Assembly (NCBI GenBank): GCA_002732675.1
Contig: NVRR01000026.1
Coordinates: 1 to 22,337, forward strand
Direction: 5' to 3'
Length of the DNA: 22,337 nucleotides
Origin: Sneathiella sp.
GTDB taxonomy: Bacteria; Pseudomonadota; Alphaproteobacteria; Sneathiellales; Sneathiellaceae
A model generated the notes under the pieces. That model was not told the origin of the DNA. It saw only the letters and a list, made by a program, of their open reading frames with translations, and made no database searches. Both the position numbers and the translations under genes were made by a program. Shown here piece by piece: positions 10,059 through 17,208 of this stretch (positions are counted from its first letter, which is position 1; every line of letters starts with the position of its first letter).

Positions 10059-10442
10059 ATGAAAACAAAAGAAGTAAATTCAAAAAATGCGCCGGCACCG
10101 GCTGGCAGCTATGCGCAAGCGTTCGAAGTGCAGGGCCATAGTCGAACTCTTTTTATCAGCGGCCAGATTCCTGTCACGGCGAATGGAGACGTGCCAGAGA
10201 CATTTGAGGAACAGGCTCGCACCGCCTGGAACAATGTTATTGCGCAGCTACGCGCCGCGGATATGCAAATTGAGAATTTAGTTAAAGTCACAATCTTTTT
10301 GTCCGATCGGAAATACGCCCTCCCGAATAGAGCAGCGCGTGCGAAAGCCTTGGGCGACCACAAAACCGCTCTTACCGTTATTATTGCTGGCATCTTCGAT
10401 GCCGAGTGGTTGCTGGAAATCGAGGCAATCGCCGCCGCTTAA
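10059..10442 (+). CDS. RidA family (YjgF/YER057c/UK114) protein lacking the catalytic arginine
   Basis: This 127-residue protein has the YjgF fold signature: NAPAPAGSYAQAF at the N-terminus, FISGQIP at about 32-38, and the C-terminal LEIEAIAA. Archetypal RidA removes reactive enamine/imine intermediates of amino-acid metabolism, using a conserved arginine (Arg105 in the enteric protein) to bind the substrate carboxylate. By hand alignment the residue here is Leu105 (KTALTV), and the loop before it is about 3 residues shorter. It therefore probably belongs to a non-deaminase Rid subgroup. ATG 10059 follows GAGG at 9-base spacing. Its stop overlaps the stop of the convergent cupin gene. Confidence 0.88.
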   Translation: MKTKEVNSKNAPAPAGSYAQAFEVQGHSRTLFISGQIPVTANGDVPETFEEQARTAWNNVIAQLRAADMQIENLVKVTIFLSDRKYALPNRAARAKALGDHKTALTVIIAGIFDAEWLLEIEAIAAA

Positions 10443-10831
10443 TCTAATCGCGGATCTTCCGCCTTTGAATGATCCGTAGGTTGTGGCGTAACAGTTAGTA
10501 AGGTGACGCCGGCTTCGGACTTAAACCTATGCCAACAGGACCGCGGAACGACGGTCAGCATGCCTGCTTTTAAGGTCAGCATCTCTTCATTTGTATCAGT
10601 CAGAATAGTTAAAGTCGTCTCCCCGGCCAGAACGTGGACAAGTTCGTCTCCGTTCGAATGGCGTTCCCATTCGCTCTGCCCGGAAAAACTACCGGCGAAA
10701 ACCCCTCCTTTGTCGTAGTCGGAAAGGGTGGCGAAGGCAGCAGAGACTTCAGCTTCCGTCGTCTCCTCACTCCGGCCATCAAGTGGCATGAGACCCTGCA
10801 ATTCCGTTTCGATATGTATAGATTTTGGCAA
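10439..10831 (-). CDS. small cupin-domain protein
   Basis: This 130-residue single-domain cupin is of unknown function. Likely metal ligands are His58 and Glu63 (ERHSNGDELVH), then His101 in the second motif (GMLTVVPRSCWHRF). The first motif lacks the usual His-x-His pair, so metal binding is plausible but not certain. The start is TTG at 10829-10831 with a very strong ribosome site (GGGGGAGG, about 5 bases upstream). No ATG occurs until residue 15. A promoter-like sequence lies upstream. The stop codon interlocks with that of the convergent RidA-family gene. It could be a sensor or sugar/amino-acid-derivative binding protein; no substrate can be named. Confidence 0.82.
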   Translation of the reverse strand: MPKSIHIETELQGLMPLDGRSEETTEAEVSAAFATLSDYDKGGVFAGSFSGQSEWERHSNGDELVHVLAGETTLTILTDTNEEMLTLKAGMLTVVPRSCWHRFKSEAGVTLLTVTPQPTDHSKAEDPRLD

Positions 10832-10853
10832 TTTGGCCTCCCCCTAATCCTGT

Positions 10854-10882
10854 ATTATTGCTTATGGTATGCAGATATTGAA
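10854..10882 (-). promoter_or_regulatory. predicted promoter of the cupin gene
   Basis: On the minus strand TTCAAT (10877-10882), 17 bases, then AATAAT (10854-10859), one mismatch from the -10 consensus. It sits just upstream of the strong Shine-Dalgarno sequence of the TTG-started cupin gene. Confidence 0.45.
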
Positions 10883-10911
10883 CTGCGATCCACTTTAATC
10901 CGGAGGTATTT

Positions 10912-10941
10912 ATGGGCCTGCAACAGATAGCACCGGGCTAG
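10912..10941 (+). other. 9-codon mini-ORF with a strong ribosome site (possible leader peptide)
   Basis: ATG at 10912 follows CGGAGGT at good spacing and encodes MGLQQIAPG before TAG. The same frame stays open for 14 further codons after the TAG, then ends at TGA, with no recognisable protein. It may be a leader peptide, the decayed start of a gene, or chance. It lies in the 290-base gap between the cupin and response-regulator genes. Confidence 0.25.
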
Positions 10942-10977
10942 CCGCCTTCACGAAACTGTTTACGGACAGATGGCGGC

Positions 10978-11029
10978 ATTACCTGATCAATCTGGCATTA
11001 TTGCCGTGATTTTCGCGATCCCAGGTAAT
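10978..11029 (+). repeat. inverted repeat / possible structured RNA upstream of the response regulator
   Basis: ATTACCTG (10978-10985) pairs perfectly with CAGGTAAT (11022-11029). The pairing can extend by ATC/GAT across a 2-base bulge, and the enclosed DNA contains a small hairpin GGCA-TTAT-TGCC (10994-11005). The whole can fold as a bulged stem with an inner hairpin. There is no T-run after it, so it is not an ordinary terminator. Confidence 0.45.
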
Positions 11030-11049
11030 TAACTCATCTTTGTAATCAA

Positions 11050-11064
11050 TTAAGGATTCCTTGA
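11050..11064 (+). promoter_or_regulatory. near-match to a CtrA box with an internal GANTC site
   Basis: TTAA-GGATTCC-TTGA differs by one base from the alphaproteobacterial CtrA consensus TTAA-N7-TTAA, and its spacer contains GATTC, a CcrM-type site. It ends 57 bases before the response-regulator ATG. One mismatch in AT-rich DNA makes this only suggestive. Confidence 0.25.
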
Positions 11065-11121
11065 TAGCTTACAGCCTGATAAAGTTCTTATGTATTGCAC
11101 GGTAAGGATGCGCGGCGTCAG

Positions 11122-11607
11122 ATGGTCAAAAGCTATAATTTCAAAAATCTGGACATTCTATTTGTTGACGATAACAAGAACATGCATTTGATCGTCAAGC
11201 ATTTGCTCATGGCAATGGATATCACCAAATATAAAAGCTGCCTGAACGCCCATAATGCCATCAAGATGATGCAGAAACATCCGCCCGACATTGTCATTAC
11301 GGACCTTAAAATGAAATCCATGGACGGACTTGAACTTATTGAGCGCATCCGCAAAGGCGAAGGGGACGTTGACCCGTTTGTGCCAATATTGGTTCTTTCC
11401 GGCCAGACCGAAATTGAAACCGTTATCAAAGCCCGCAATGCCGGTGCGACGGAGTTTCTGGCCAAGCCGGCCTCTGTTGCCTCGCTTTACGACAGGCTGA
11501 CCTGGATGGTCGATAATCCACGACCTTTTATCAAATCCAAAAAATTCTTAGGCCCGGACCGGCGGCGCGCCATGCGCGGCTATGAAGGGCTTGAGCGGCG
11601 AGACTAA
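11122..11607 (+). CDS. CheY-like single-domain response regulator with C-terminal GPDRRR tail
   Basis: This 161-residue receiver protein has acidic-pocket Asp16 and Asp17 (LFVDDN), phospho-acceptor Asp61 (VITDLKMK), Ser93 (VLSGQ) and the conserved Lys115 (AKPAS). A basic tail from about 135 contains GPDRRRAMRGYEGLERR; there is no DNA-binding output domain. I chose ATG 11122 over the in-frame TTG at 11095, because it puts the first beta strand at the usual distance and AAGGA lies 13 bases upstream. A histidine phosphotransfer gene follows 56 bases downstream, so the two probably form a phosphorelay. The tail may bind a partner protein; that is inference. Confidence 0.93.
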   Translation: MVKSYNFKNLDILFVDDNKNMHLIVKHLLMAMDITKYKSCLNAHNAIKMMQKHPPDIVITDLKMKSMDGLELIERIRKGEGDVDPFVPILVLSGQTEIETVIKARNAGATEFLAKPASVASLYDRLTWMVDNPRPFIKSKKFLGPDRRRAMRGYEGLERRD

Positions 11608-11623
11608 ACGAATTGCGGACTGT

Positions 11624-11642
11624 ATGATCGGCAATCGATCAT
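11624..11642 (+). repeat. intergenic 7-bp hairpin between receiver and HPt genes
   Basis: ATGATCG and CGATCAT form a perfect stem around a 5-base loop (GCAAT). No T-run follows, so it is more likely an mRNA-processing or stability element, or a protein-binding site, than a terminator. Confidence 0.45.
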
Positions 11643-11663
11643 CCTCAAAAACCGGGGCGTCAA

Positions 11664-12149
11664 ATGATTAAAGTCGAAGACAAAGGCGATTATCAAATTC
11701 TCTACCCTCCTGACAAGCTGAGGGCCAAAGTCAAGCGGGATGGCGGTATCCCTTTTGACGAAGTTGTATCCCGGGCAGAGGAAGATATTGACGCCCTGAC
11801 AGAGACCTTTCTAGCGGGAGTGACGGAGAGTATATTAGCCCTCACGAAAGCTCTCGCTTCTATACAAACGGGAGGCGGTACTGTTCAGGATCGCGATGCA
11901 GTCTTCCTGCAGGCGCATGATTTAAAAGGTACCGGCGGGTCCTTTGATTTTCCGTTGATCAGCCATATTGGCTCAGAAATATGCCAACTGACCGATGAAA
12001 ACGTTCCACTTGAGGCCATGAAACCGGAGTTGATCAAGGTCCATGTTGATATGCTAAACTGGGCTGTATCACAGCATATCCGAAGTGATGATGATCCCAG
12101 AGCCACCACTTTGCTGATGGCTTTGAAAGAAGCAAAAGCAAAGCTTTAA
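11664..12149 (+). CDS. HPt-domain phosphotransfer protein
   Basis: A 161-residue protein. Residues about 35-158 look like an all-helical histidine phosphotransfer domain, with the phosphorylatable His85 in AHDLKGTGGSF, matching the family pattern HxLKG followed by Gly/Ser and a hydrophobic residue. About 30 N-terminal residues (start MIKVEDKGDYQILYPP) precede it. There is no kinase or ATPase domain, so it should relay phosphate between an unlinked hybrid kinase and a receiver, most simply the receiver encoded just upstream. The ribosome site is weak (GGGGCG). The gene ends 14 bases from the convergent short-chain dehydrogenase stop, with no terminator between them. Confidence 0.82.
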   Translation: MIKVEDKGDYQILYPPDKLRAKVKRDGGIPFDEVVSRAEEDIDALTETFLAGVTESILALTKALASIQTGGGTVQDRDAVFLQAHDLKGTGGSFDFPLISHIGSEICQLTDENVPLEAMKPELIKVHVDMLNWAVSQHIRSDDDPRATTLLMALKEAKAKL

Positions 12150-12163
12150 CAAATATATACTTT

Positions 12164-12934
12164 TTAGTCGGCTGGCACCGGCGAAGTATAGTTCAGCCCG
12201 AGCCTGCCGCCATCGGCATAGATAATCTGCCCGGTAATATAGGAGCTGTCCTCGGACGCCAGAAATAACGCGACCTTAGCAATTTCCGCGGGACTTCCGG
12301 TGCGACCCATGGGCGTGCGCGAAAGGATAGCGTTACGGGCAGCGTCATCCTCCATCACTTTTTCCAGCATTTCCGTTGCGATGGAACCCGGCCCAATGCC
12401 GTTTACCCGCACACCGCGCTGCGCGAGCGACACGGCCATGACACGGGTTAGTTGGTTCAGTCCGCCTTTGGAGACATTATATGGCAGGATATTGGGAATG
12501 GTCAGCAACGCATTGACCGATGACATATTGATAATGCTGCCCCCGCTTGTCTGCTTTACCATGACCTTGCCCGCAGCCTGACTGAGCAGGAATGCCCCCT
12601 TCAGATTGACGCCAAGAACCGCGTCGAAATCTTCCTCAGAGATCTCAAGGACATCCCCGGTTCGCAATATCCCGGCGTTATTGACGAGGATATCAAGATG
12701 TCCCTCCGCTTTGACGACGTCGGCAACGAGCCCAACGCAATCGCTTCGCTTCGATACATCGCAAACCTCGGAAATGGCCGAACTCCCAAGTTTATCCGCT
12801 GCTATCTTGACGGCTGCGGCATTTGTATCGGCCAGATAGACGGTCGCGCCTTCCGCTACGAACAGTTCCGCGATGCTGTATCCGATCCCTTGCGCGGCAC
12901 CTGTTACAATTGCGACCTTGTCTTTTAAGCGCAT
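12164..12934 (-). CDS. SDR family NAD(P)-dependent oxidoreductase
   Basis: This 256-residue classical short-chain dehydrogenase has the dinucleotide-binding TGAAQGIG (11-18), NNAG (85-88), the catalytic set Asn110, Ser139, Tyr152 and Lys156 (Tyr-x3-Lys), and the C-terminal YITGQIIYADGG. Asp36 after the second beta strand (LAD) suggests a preference for NAD over NADP. The substrate is unknown. ATG 12934 has GGAG at 8-base spacing. It starts 13 bases after prpE, so the two are almost certainly one transcript; the dehydrogenase may act on an acyl-CoA or hydroxyacid intermediate, but that is inference. Confidence 0.93.
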   Translation of the reverse strand: MRLKDKVAIVTGAAQGIGYSIAELFVAEGATVYLADTNAAAVKIAADKLGSSAISEVCDVSKRSDCVGLVADVVKAEGHLDILVNNAGILRTGDVLEISEEDFDAVLGVNLKGAFLLSQAAGKVMVKQTSGGSIINMSSVNALLTIPNILPYNVSKGGLNQLTRVMAVSLAQRGVRVNGIGPGSIATEMLEKVMEDDAARNAILSRTPMGRTGSPAEIAKVALFLASEDSSYITGQIIYADGGRLGLNYTSPVPAD

Positions 12935-12947
12935 GTTGATATCTCCA

Positions 12948-14852
12948 TTAGACCTCTGCCGGATACCCTGCCGCGGCTAAAACTTCCGTGATTTCCGTCA
13001 GGACTGCCGGATCCTCGATAGTCCCGGGCGCGTTATATGCCTCCCCATCGGCAATCTTTCGCATGACACCGCGCAGGATCTTGCCTGACCGGGTTTTCGG
13101 CAACCGATCGACGACAAGGGCAACTTTAAAGGATGCCACGGGGCCAATTTTCTCTCGTACCAGCGCGACAAGCTCCTTGCTCACGTCCGCATCTGCCCGG
13201 TTCACACCGGCATTCAGGACAACAAAACCTAGCGGCGACTGGCCCTTCAAGGCATCCTTCGCACCAATGACAGCGCATTCCGCGACATCCCGATGGCCCG
13301 CGAGGACTTCCTCCATCCCGCCGGTAGAAAGCCGGTGCCCAGCAACATTGATGATGTCATCCGTTCGCGCCATGATAAACAAATACCCATCTTCATCGAT
13401 AAATCCGGCATCCCCCGTTTTGTAATATCCCGGGATCTCCTTCAAATAGGAATCGATATATCCTTTATCATTTTGCCAGAGCGTCGGCAGAGTGCCGGGC
13501 GGCAAGGGTAACTTGATGGCGATGGCCCCTATATCGCCAGCTTTCATTTCCTTCGTCGCATCTTCTTCATCGATAACACGGATATCATATCCGGCCACGG
13601 GCAATGTCGGGCTTCCAAGTTTTACCGGCTTCATCCCATAGCCCATACAATTGGCGCCAATCGGCCAGCCGGTTTCCGTCTGCCACCAATGATCAATGAC
13701 CGGGACTTTTAAACAATCCTGTGCCCAGATGATGGTATCGGGATCCGCCCTCTCCCCTGCCAGAAACAAGGTTTCGAAATGAGACAGATCATAGTCCTTA
13801 ATCAGGGTTGCATTGGGATCCTGTTGTTTGATTGCACGAAAGGCGGTGGGGGCGGTAAACATGGCCTTGACCTTATGATCCTGAATAACCCGCCAGAAAG
13901 TGCCCGCATCGGGCGTGCCGACAGGTTTCCCCTCAAACAGGATCGTCGTACAGCCTTGAAGCAGGGGCGCGTAGACAATATAGGAATGCCCGACGACCCA
14001 GCCAATATCGGACGCCGCCCAGAAAACTTCTCCGGGGTTTATGTCGTAGACATGCTTCATACTCCATTTAAGCGCCACCGCATGCCCGCCATTGTCGCGA
14101 ACGACCCCTTTGGGAATACCCGTTGTTCCCGACGTATAGAGGATGTAGAGCGGGTCTGTCGCCGCGACTGGAACACAGGCCACAGGTGCCGCAGACGCGA
14201 CCAGCTCTTGCCAGTCATGATCGCGCCCAGACTGCATACTGGCAACACACTCGGCTCGTTGCAATATAACGCTGTTTTCCGGCTTATGCGTCGCCAGCTC
14301 GATAGCACCATCCAGCAGCGGCTTATATTCAATAATACGGCCGGGTTCCAACCCACAAGAACTGGCGATAACGCAGACAGGCTTTGCATCATCGATCCGC
14401 GTTGCGAGTTCCTTGGGCGCAAAGCCGCCAAATACCACGGTATGGATAGCGCCGATACGCGCGCAGGCGAGCATGGCAACCGCCGCCTCCGGCACCATCG
14501 GCATATATATCAAAACCCGATCGCCCTTGCTAACCCCAAGGCCCGCCAATCCACCTGCGAATGTCGCGACCATATCGGTCAGTTCCGCATAGGTATATTT
14601 CTTGACCTGGCCCGTCATCGGACTGTCGTAAATCAGGGCATCCTGATTACCACGCCCGTCTTCCACATGTCGGTCCAGACAGTTATAACAGGTGTTAAGT
14701 TCCCCACCTTCAAACCATTTGTAAAAAGGCGGGTTAGACGCCTCCAAAACCTTATCCCAGGGCTTCGACCAACTGATTTCCGACGCAGCATCTCCCCAGA
14801 ATCCATCTGGATCAGCGAGCGAGCGAGCGTAGTCCTCTTCATAAGTGGTCAT
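12948..14852 (-). CDS. prpE: propionyl-CoA synthetase (PrpE-type acyl-CoA synthetase)
   Basis: This 634-residue AMP-forming acyl-CoA synthetase has an acetyl-CoA-synthetase-type N-terminus (WFEGGELNTCYNCLDRHV, about 46-63), P-loop-like YTSGTTGIPKG (239-249), the adenylation motif WWQTETGWP, and the C-terminal SGKILRG with the catalytic and potentially acetylated Lys591. PrpE converts propionate, ATP and CoA to propionyl-CoA. The sequence looks closer to PrpE/ACSS3 than to Acs, but acetate or other short acids are also possible. The ATG follows CAGGA. No prp methylcitrate genes are in the window. The following SDR gene is co-transcribed. Confidence 0.9.
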   Translation of the reverse strand: MTTYEEDYARSLADPDGFWGDAASEISWSKPWDKVLEASNPPFYKWFEGGELNTCYNCLDRHVEDGRGNQDALIYDSPMTGQVKKYTYAELTDMVATFAGGLAGLGVSKGDRVLIYMPMVPEAAVAMLACARIGAIHTVVFGGFAPKELATRIDDAKPVCVIASSCGLEPGRIIEYKPLLDGAIELATHKPENSVILQRAECVASMQSGRDHDWQELVASAAPVACVPVAATDPLYILYTSGTTGIPKGVVRDNGGHAVALKWSMKHVYDINPGEVFWAASDIGWVVGHSYIVYAPLLQGCTTILFEGKPVGTPDAGTFWRVIQDHKVKAMFTAPTAFRAIKQQDPNATLIKDYDLSHFETLFLAGERADPDTIIWAQDCLKVPVIDHWWQTETGWPIGANCMGYGMKPVKLGSPTLPVAGYDIRVIDEEDATKEMKAGDIGAIAIKLPLPPGTLPTLWQNDKGYIDSYLKEIPGYYKTGDAGFIDEDGYLFIMARTDDIINVAGHRLSTGGMEEVLAGHRDVAECAVIGAKDALKGQSPLGFVVLNAGVNRADADVSKELVALVREKIGPVASFKVALVVDRLPKTRSGKILRGVMRKIADGEAYNAPGTIEDPAVLTEITEVLAAAGYPAEV

Positions 14853-14887
14853 TCCTGAGCTTCCTTAATTTTTTTAATTTTCAACAA

Positions 14888-14916
14888 AAAAGACAATGCT
14901 TCATCGGCAATGTCAA
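14888..14916 (-). promoter_or_regulatory. possible prpE promoter
   Basis: On the minus strand a perfect TTGACA (14911-14916) stands 17 bases before TCTTTT (14888-14893), a poor -10. The weak -10 suggests an activator is needed or that the match is accidental. It is about 35 bases upstream of the prpE ATG. Confidence 0.3.
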
Positions 14917-14960
14917 TAGAGGAGAGTTGCTAACGAGCAGTGCTCCCATACGCATTGACC

Positions 14961-14995
14961 AAAAACAAAGAAACCGCAAGATTTCGCTTACGGTT
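14961..14995 (-). terminator. rho-independent terminator of trcR
   Basis: On the minus strand AACCG-t-AAG / CTT-g-CGGTT forms an 8-bp stem with one internal mismatch and a 6-base loop, followed by TCTTTGTTTTT. It starts 28 bases past the trcR stop. Confidence 0.7.
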
Positions 14996-15023
14996 CCTTA
15001 TTCGTTTCGGTGTCGCCGAGATG

Positions 15024-15788
15024 CTACTTTGAAGACGGTTTAAATACTTCATCGAAGCTTTTCGTCAGCTTTTCCTTGCTTGTTTCTTCTTCTATTTTTT
15101 CCACAGACTTGCCAAACACGGCTTCTGCTTCTTGCATGGGATCATAGGTTTCTTCTCTTTGCATCTGGCGCTTCTTGATCTCATAGGGCGTCAGCGGCTG
15201 CGAAGCTTCGTCGGCGGCAACAGCAGCGGCGACTTCCTCAATCAGCTTTCCGCGATCACTATCGGTCCGACGATGCGCAGATTTCTGAACCGCTTCATCG
15301 AGTTCCAGCTGCGTACAGATGCCAAGGCTCACAGGATCCCGTGGCCGGATATTCTGCGAATTCCAGTGGGACTTATCGCGAATGGCGGTAATCGTCGTCT
15401 TCGTTGTGCCTATCAGCTTGGAAATCTGCGCGTCTGTCACTTCCGGATGGAACTTGACCAACCAGAAAATTGCGTCTGGACGATCTCCGCGGCGCGAGAC
15501 AGGTGTATACCGCCCGCCACGACGGCGAGGCTGAGGCACATCGCCTGTGGGTTCGCTGATTTGCAGTCGGCCCGTCGGATCCGCCTGACAGCGGTCCAAC
15601 TCCTCTTTTGTCAACTGACTGTTTGATGTCGGGTCGAGCCCGACAATACCAATCGCCACTTCACCATCGGCAATGCCCTTCACTTCAAGGGAATGCAGGC
15701 CGCAAAAATCCGCTATCTGCACAAAGGACAAAGACGTGTTGTCTACAAGCCAAACGGCCGTTGCCTTCGGCAATAAAGGCGTTACCAT
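15024..15788 (-). CDS. trcR: cell-cycle transcriptional regulator TrcR (DUF1013 family)
   Basis: This 254-residue DUF1013 protein belongs to a family confined to alphaproteobacteria and named TrcR for a role in cell-cycle transcription. N-terminal block: LLPKATAVWLVDNTSLSFVQ followed by IADFCGLHSLEVKGIADG (residues 5-42), which resembles one helix-turn-helix. A second candidate lies at about 115-138 (HPEVTDAQISKLIGTTKTTI). A charged C-terminal tail follows. I chose ATG 15788 because AAGGAGAT lies directly upstream; the longer reading to 15830 lacks this. A 10-bp tandem repeat lies upstream, and a hairpin terminator follows. It lies 109 bases downstream of the quinone oxidoreductase gene, an arrangement I recall from other alphaproteobacteria. 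Confidence 0.88.
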   Translation of the reverse strand: MVTPLLPKATAVWLVDNTSLSFVQIADFCGLHSLEVKGIADGEVAIGIVGLDPTSNSQLTKEELDRCQADPTGRLQISEPTGDVPQPRRRGGRYTPVSRRGDRPDAIFWLVKFHPEVTDAQISKLIGTTKTTITAIRDKSHWNSQNIRPRDPVSLGICTQLELDEAVQKSAHRRTDSDRGKLIEEVAAAVAADEASQPLTPYEIKKRQMQREETYDPMQEAEAVFGKSVEKIEEETSKEKLTKSFDEVFKPSSK

Positions 15789-15866
15789 AATATCTCCTTT
15801 TTCGGCTCCCGGGCAAAGGCCAGGGGCCAACTTACAATTATTTTACGTATATGGCGGAAACAGTCC

Positions 15867-15886
15867 GTAAAGTCTAGTAAAGTCTA
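15867..15886. repeat. tandem 10-bp direct repeat upstream of trcR
   Basis: GTAAAGTCTA is repeated perfectly head to tail (15867-15876 and 15877-15886), followed by another G. The 10-base period places both copies on the same helical face. It lies 79-98 bases upstream of the trcR ATG and just after the oxidoreductase stop. It could be a paired operator; the bound protein is unknown. Confidence 0.8.
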
Positions 15887-15897
15887 GGCAAAGCGAG

Positions 15898-16896
15898 TTA
15901 AACCTGCAAAACGATTTTCCCGATATGAGAAGAATCATCGATCCGCGCGTGAGCGGCCGCGGCCTCGGTTAGCGGGAAGACGCTATCCATCACCGGGCCA
16001 ACGGAACCTGCCGACAACAGCGGCCAGACTTTCTCCTCTAGCCGAGCGCCAATATCGGCCTTTGCCTGCACCGATTGTGGCCGCAAGGTCGATCCGGTAA
16101 TCGTCAGCCGTTTCATCATCACCGGTGCAAAATTCACCTCCGCCGACGCGCCACCCAGAAAGGCGATATGCACCAGACGGCCTTCAACGGCCAATGCTGA
16201 AATATTGCGCTGGATATAATCTCCCCCGACCATATCAAGGATCAGGTCAACACCCCGCCCCTCCGTCAGTTCTTTAACAACCTCGACAAAATCCTCATCG
16301 CGGTAGTTGATGGCGCGCTCTGCTCCCAGTTTTTCAATCTCGCGGCATTTCACGTCCGTCGAGGCAGTGGTAAAGACGCGTGCACCAAAAGACTTTGCCA
16401 ACTGAATAGCTGTGGTTCCGATCCCGCTGGCGCCGCCATGCACCAGAAATGTCTCGCCGCCCTGAAGCCGTCCGCGATCAAAGACATTGGTCCAGACGGT
16501 AAAGAAAGTCTCCGGAATTGCAGCAGCCCGTACCATATCAAACCCGACCGGAATATCGAGGCATTGCGCTTCCGGCGCGACGCAATATTCCGCATATCCA
16601 CCGCCCGCCACCAACGCACAAAGGCTGTCTCCGACTTTGTATTTGGTGACGCCAGCACCAACAGCTGCCACCGTCCCGGATATTTCCAACCCCGGAATGT
16701 CGGATGCACCGGGAGGCGGAGAATAACCACCGAGGCGCTGCAATACATCCGGGCGATTTACACCGGCCGCCGCAACTTTCACCAGCACGTCCTCATGGCC
16801 CGGCTCCGGCACGGGGCGGATACAAGGCGCCAGAACATCGGGTCCGCCAAATTTCGTTATTTCAATCGCCGTCATTTCCGTTGGCAAGTTCGCCAT
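15898..16896 (-). CDS. NAD(P)H-quinone oxidoreductase, PIG3 family (zinc-independent MDR)
   Basis: This 332-residue medium-chain reductase has an N-terminal GroES-like domain (AAAGVNRPDVLQRLGGYSPP at about 42-61, GASDIPGLEISG at about 63-74) and a Rossmann domain with VHGGASGIG (152-160) for NADPH. No zinc-ligand pattern of alcohol dehydrogenases is present. The family includes human TP53I3/PIG3 and reduces quinones. ATG 16896 is supported by CAGGAG at 7-base spacing. The frame stays open to 17070, but that extension has no family match and overlaps the divergent DUF1192 gene and its promoter. It is followed by trcR on the same strand. Confidence 0.93.
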   Translation of the reverse strand: MANLPTEMTAIEITKFGGPDVLAPCIRPVPEPGHEDVLVKVAAAGVNRPDVLQRLGGYSPPPGASDIPGLEISGTVAAVGAGVTKYKVGDSLCALVAGGGYAEYCVAPEAQCLDIPVGFDMVRAAAIPETFFTVWTNVFDRGRLQGGETFLVHGGASGIGTTAIQLAKSFGARVFTTASTDVKCREIEKLGAERAINYRDEDFVEVVKELTEGRGVDLILDMVGGDYIQRNISALAVEGRLVHIAFLGGASAEVNFAPVMMKRLTITGSTLRPQSVQAKADIGARLEEKVWPLLSAGSVGPVMDSVFPLTEAAAAHARIDDSSHIGKIVLQV

Positions 16897-16934
16897 CGCA
16901 TGCTCCTGTTTTTTTATATTTGTCTGTCCTGTGG

Positions 16935-16964
16935 TTGGCAGACTATTATTGTTGTCCGTATAAT
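16935..16964 (+). promoter_or_regulatory. strong predicted promoter of the DUF1192 gene
   Basis: TTGGCA (16935-16940), an 18-base spacer, then a perfect TATAAT (16959-16964). The predicted start is near 16971, 38 bases before the DUF1192 ATG. It lies in the divergent gap shared with the quinone oxidoreductase. Confidence 0.65.
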
Positions 16965-17008
16965 GTTTCTGCGCTCCTGCGCCGCATAGCATATTGAGGA
17001 ATATGGCA

Positions 17009-17191
17009 ATGGCAAGTGACGATGACAACACGCCGATCGGCAGCCCAAAATCTGTCAATTTTGATACCATGTCGATTGAAGACCTGCATGATTATATTGC
17101 AGACCTTACGGCAGAAATCGACAAGACCAGAACCGTAATTCAAAAAAAACAGGCCGCGCATAGCACTGCTGATGGTTTTTTTAAAAAATAA
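17009..17191 (+). CDS. DUF1192 family small protein
   Basis: This 60-residue protein matches the alphaproteobacterial DUF1192 pattern: an acidic start (MASDDDNTPIG), SIEDLHDYIADLTAEIDKTR in the middle, which should form an amphipathic helix or short coiled coil (about 22-48), and a C-terminal AAHSTADGFFKK. There is no signal peptide or membrane segment; its function is unknown. I chose ATG 17009 because GAGGA at 16996-17000 is 8 bases upstream. The in-frame ATG at 17003 would sit only 2 bases from it, and the TTG at 16994 overlaps it. It is divergent from the PIG3-type oxidoreductase. Confidence 0.85.
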   Translation: MASDDDNTPIGSPKSVNFDTMSIEDLHDYIADLTAEIDKTRTVIQKKQAAHSTADGFFKK

Positions 17192-17208
17192 TGCACCCGT
17201 CCCGCCGG

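Noticed and set aside
13779..14858. 359-codon plus-strand frame opposite prpE
   Set aside because: No recognisable domains, Arg/His-rich composition, fully antisense to an intact acyl-CoA synthetase.
14865..14877. TTAA-N5-TTAA upstream of prpE as a CtrA box
   Set aside because: The spacing is 5, not 7, and the tract is nearly pure A/T.
16897..17070. N-terminal extension of the quinone oxidoreductase with a hydrophobic stretch resembling a signal sequence
   Set aside because: It overlaps the divergent DUF1192 gene and its promoter, and the family starts at the ATG at 16896, which has a good ribosome site.
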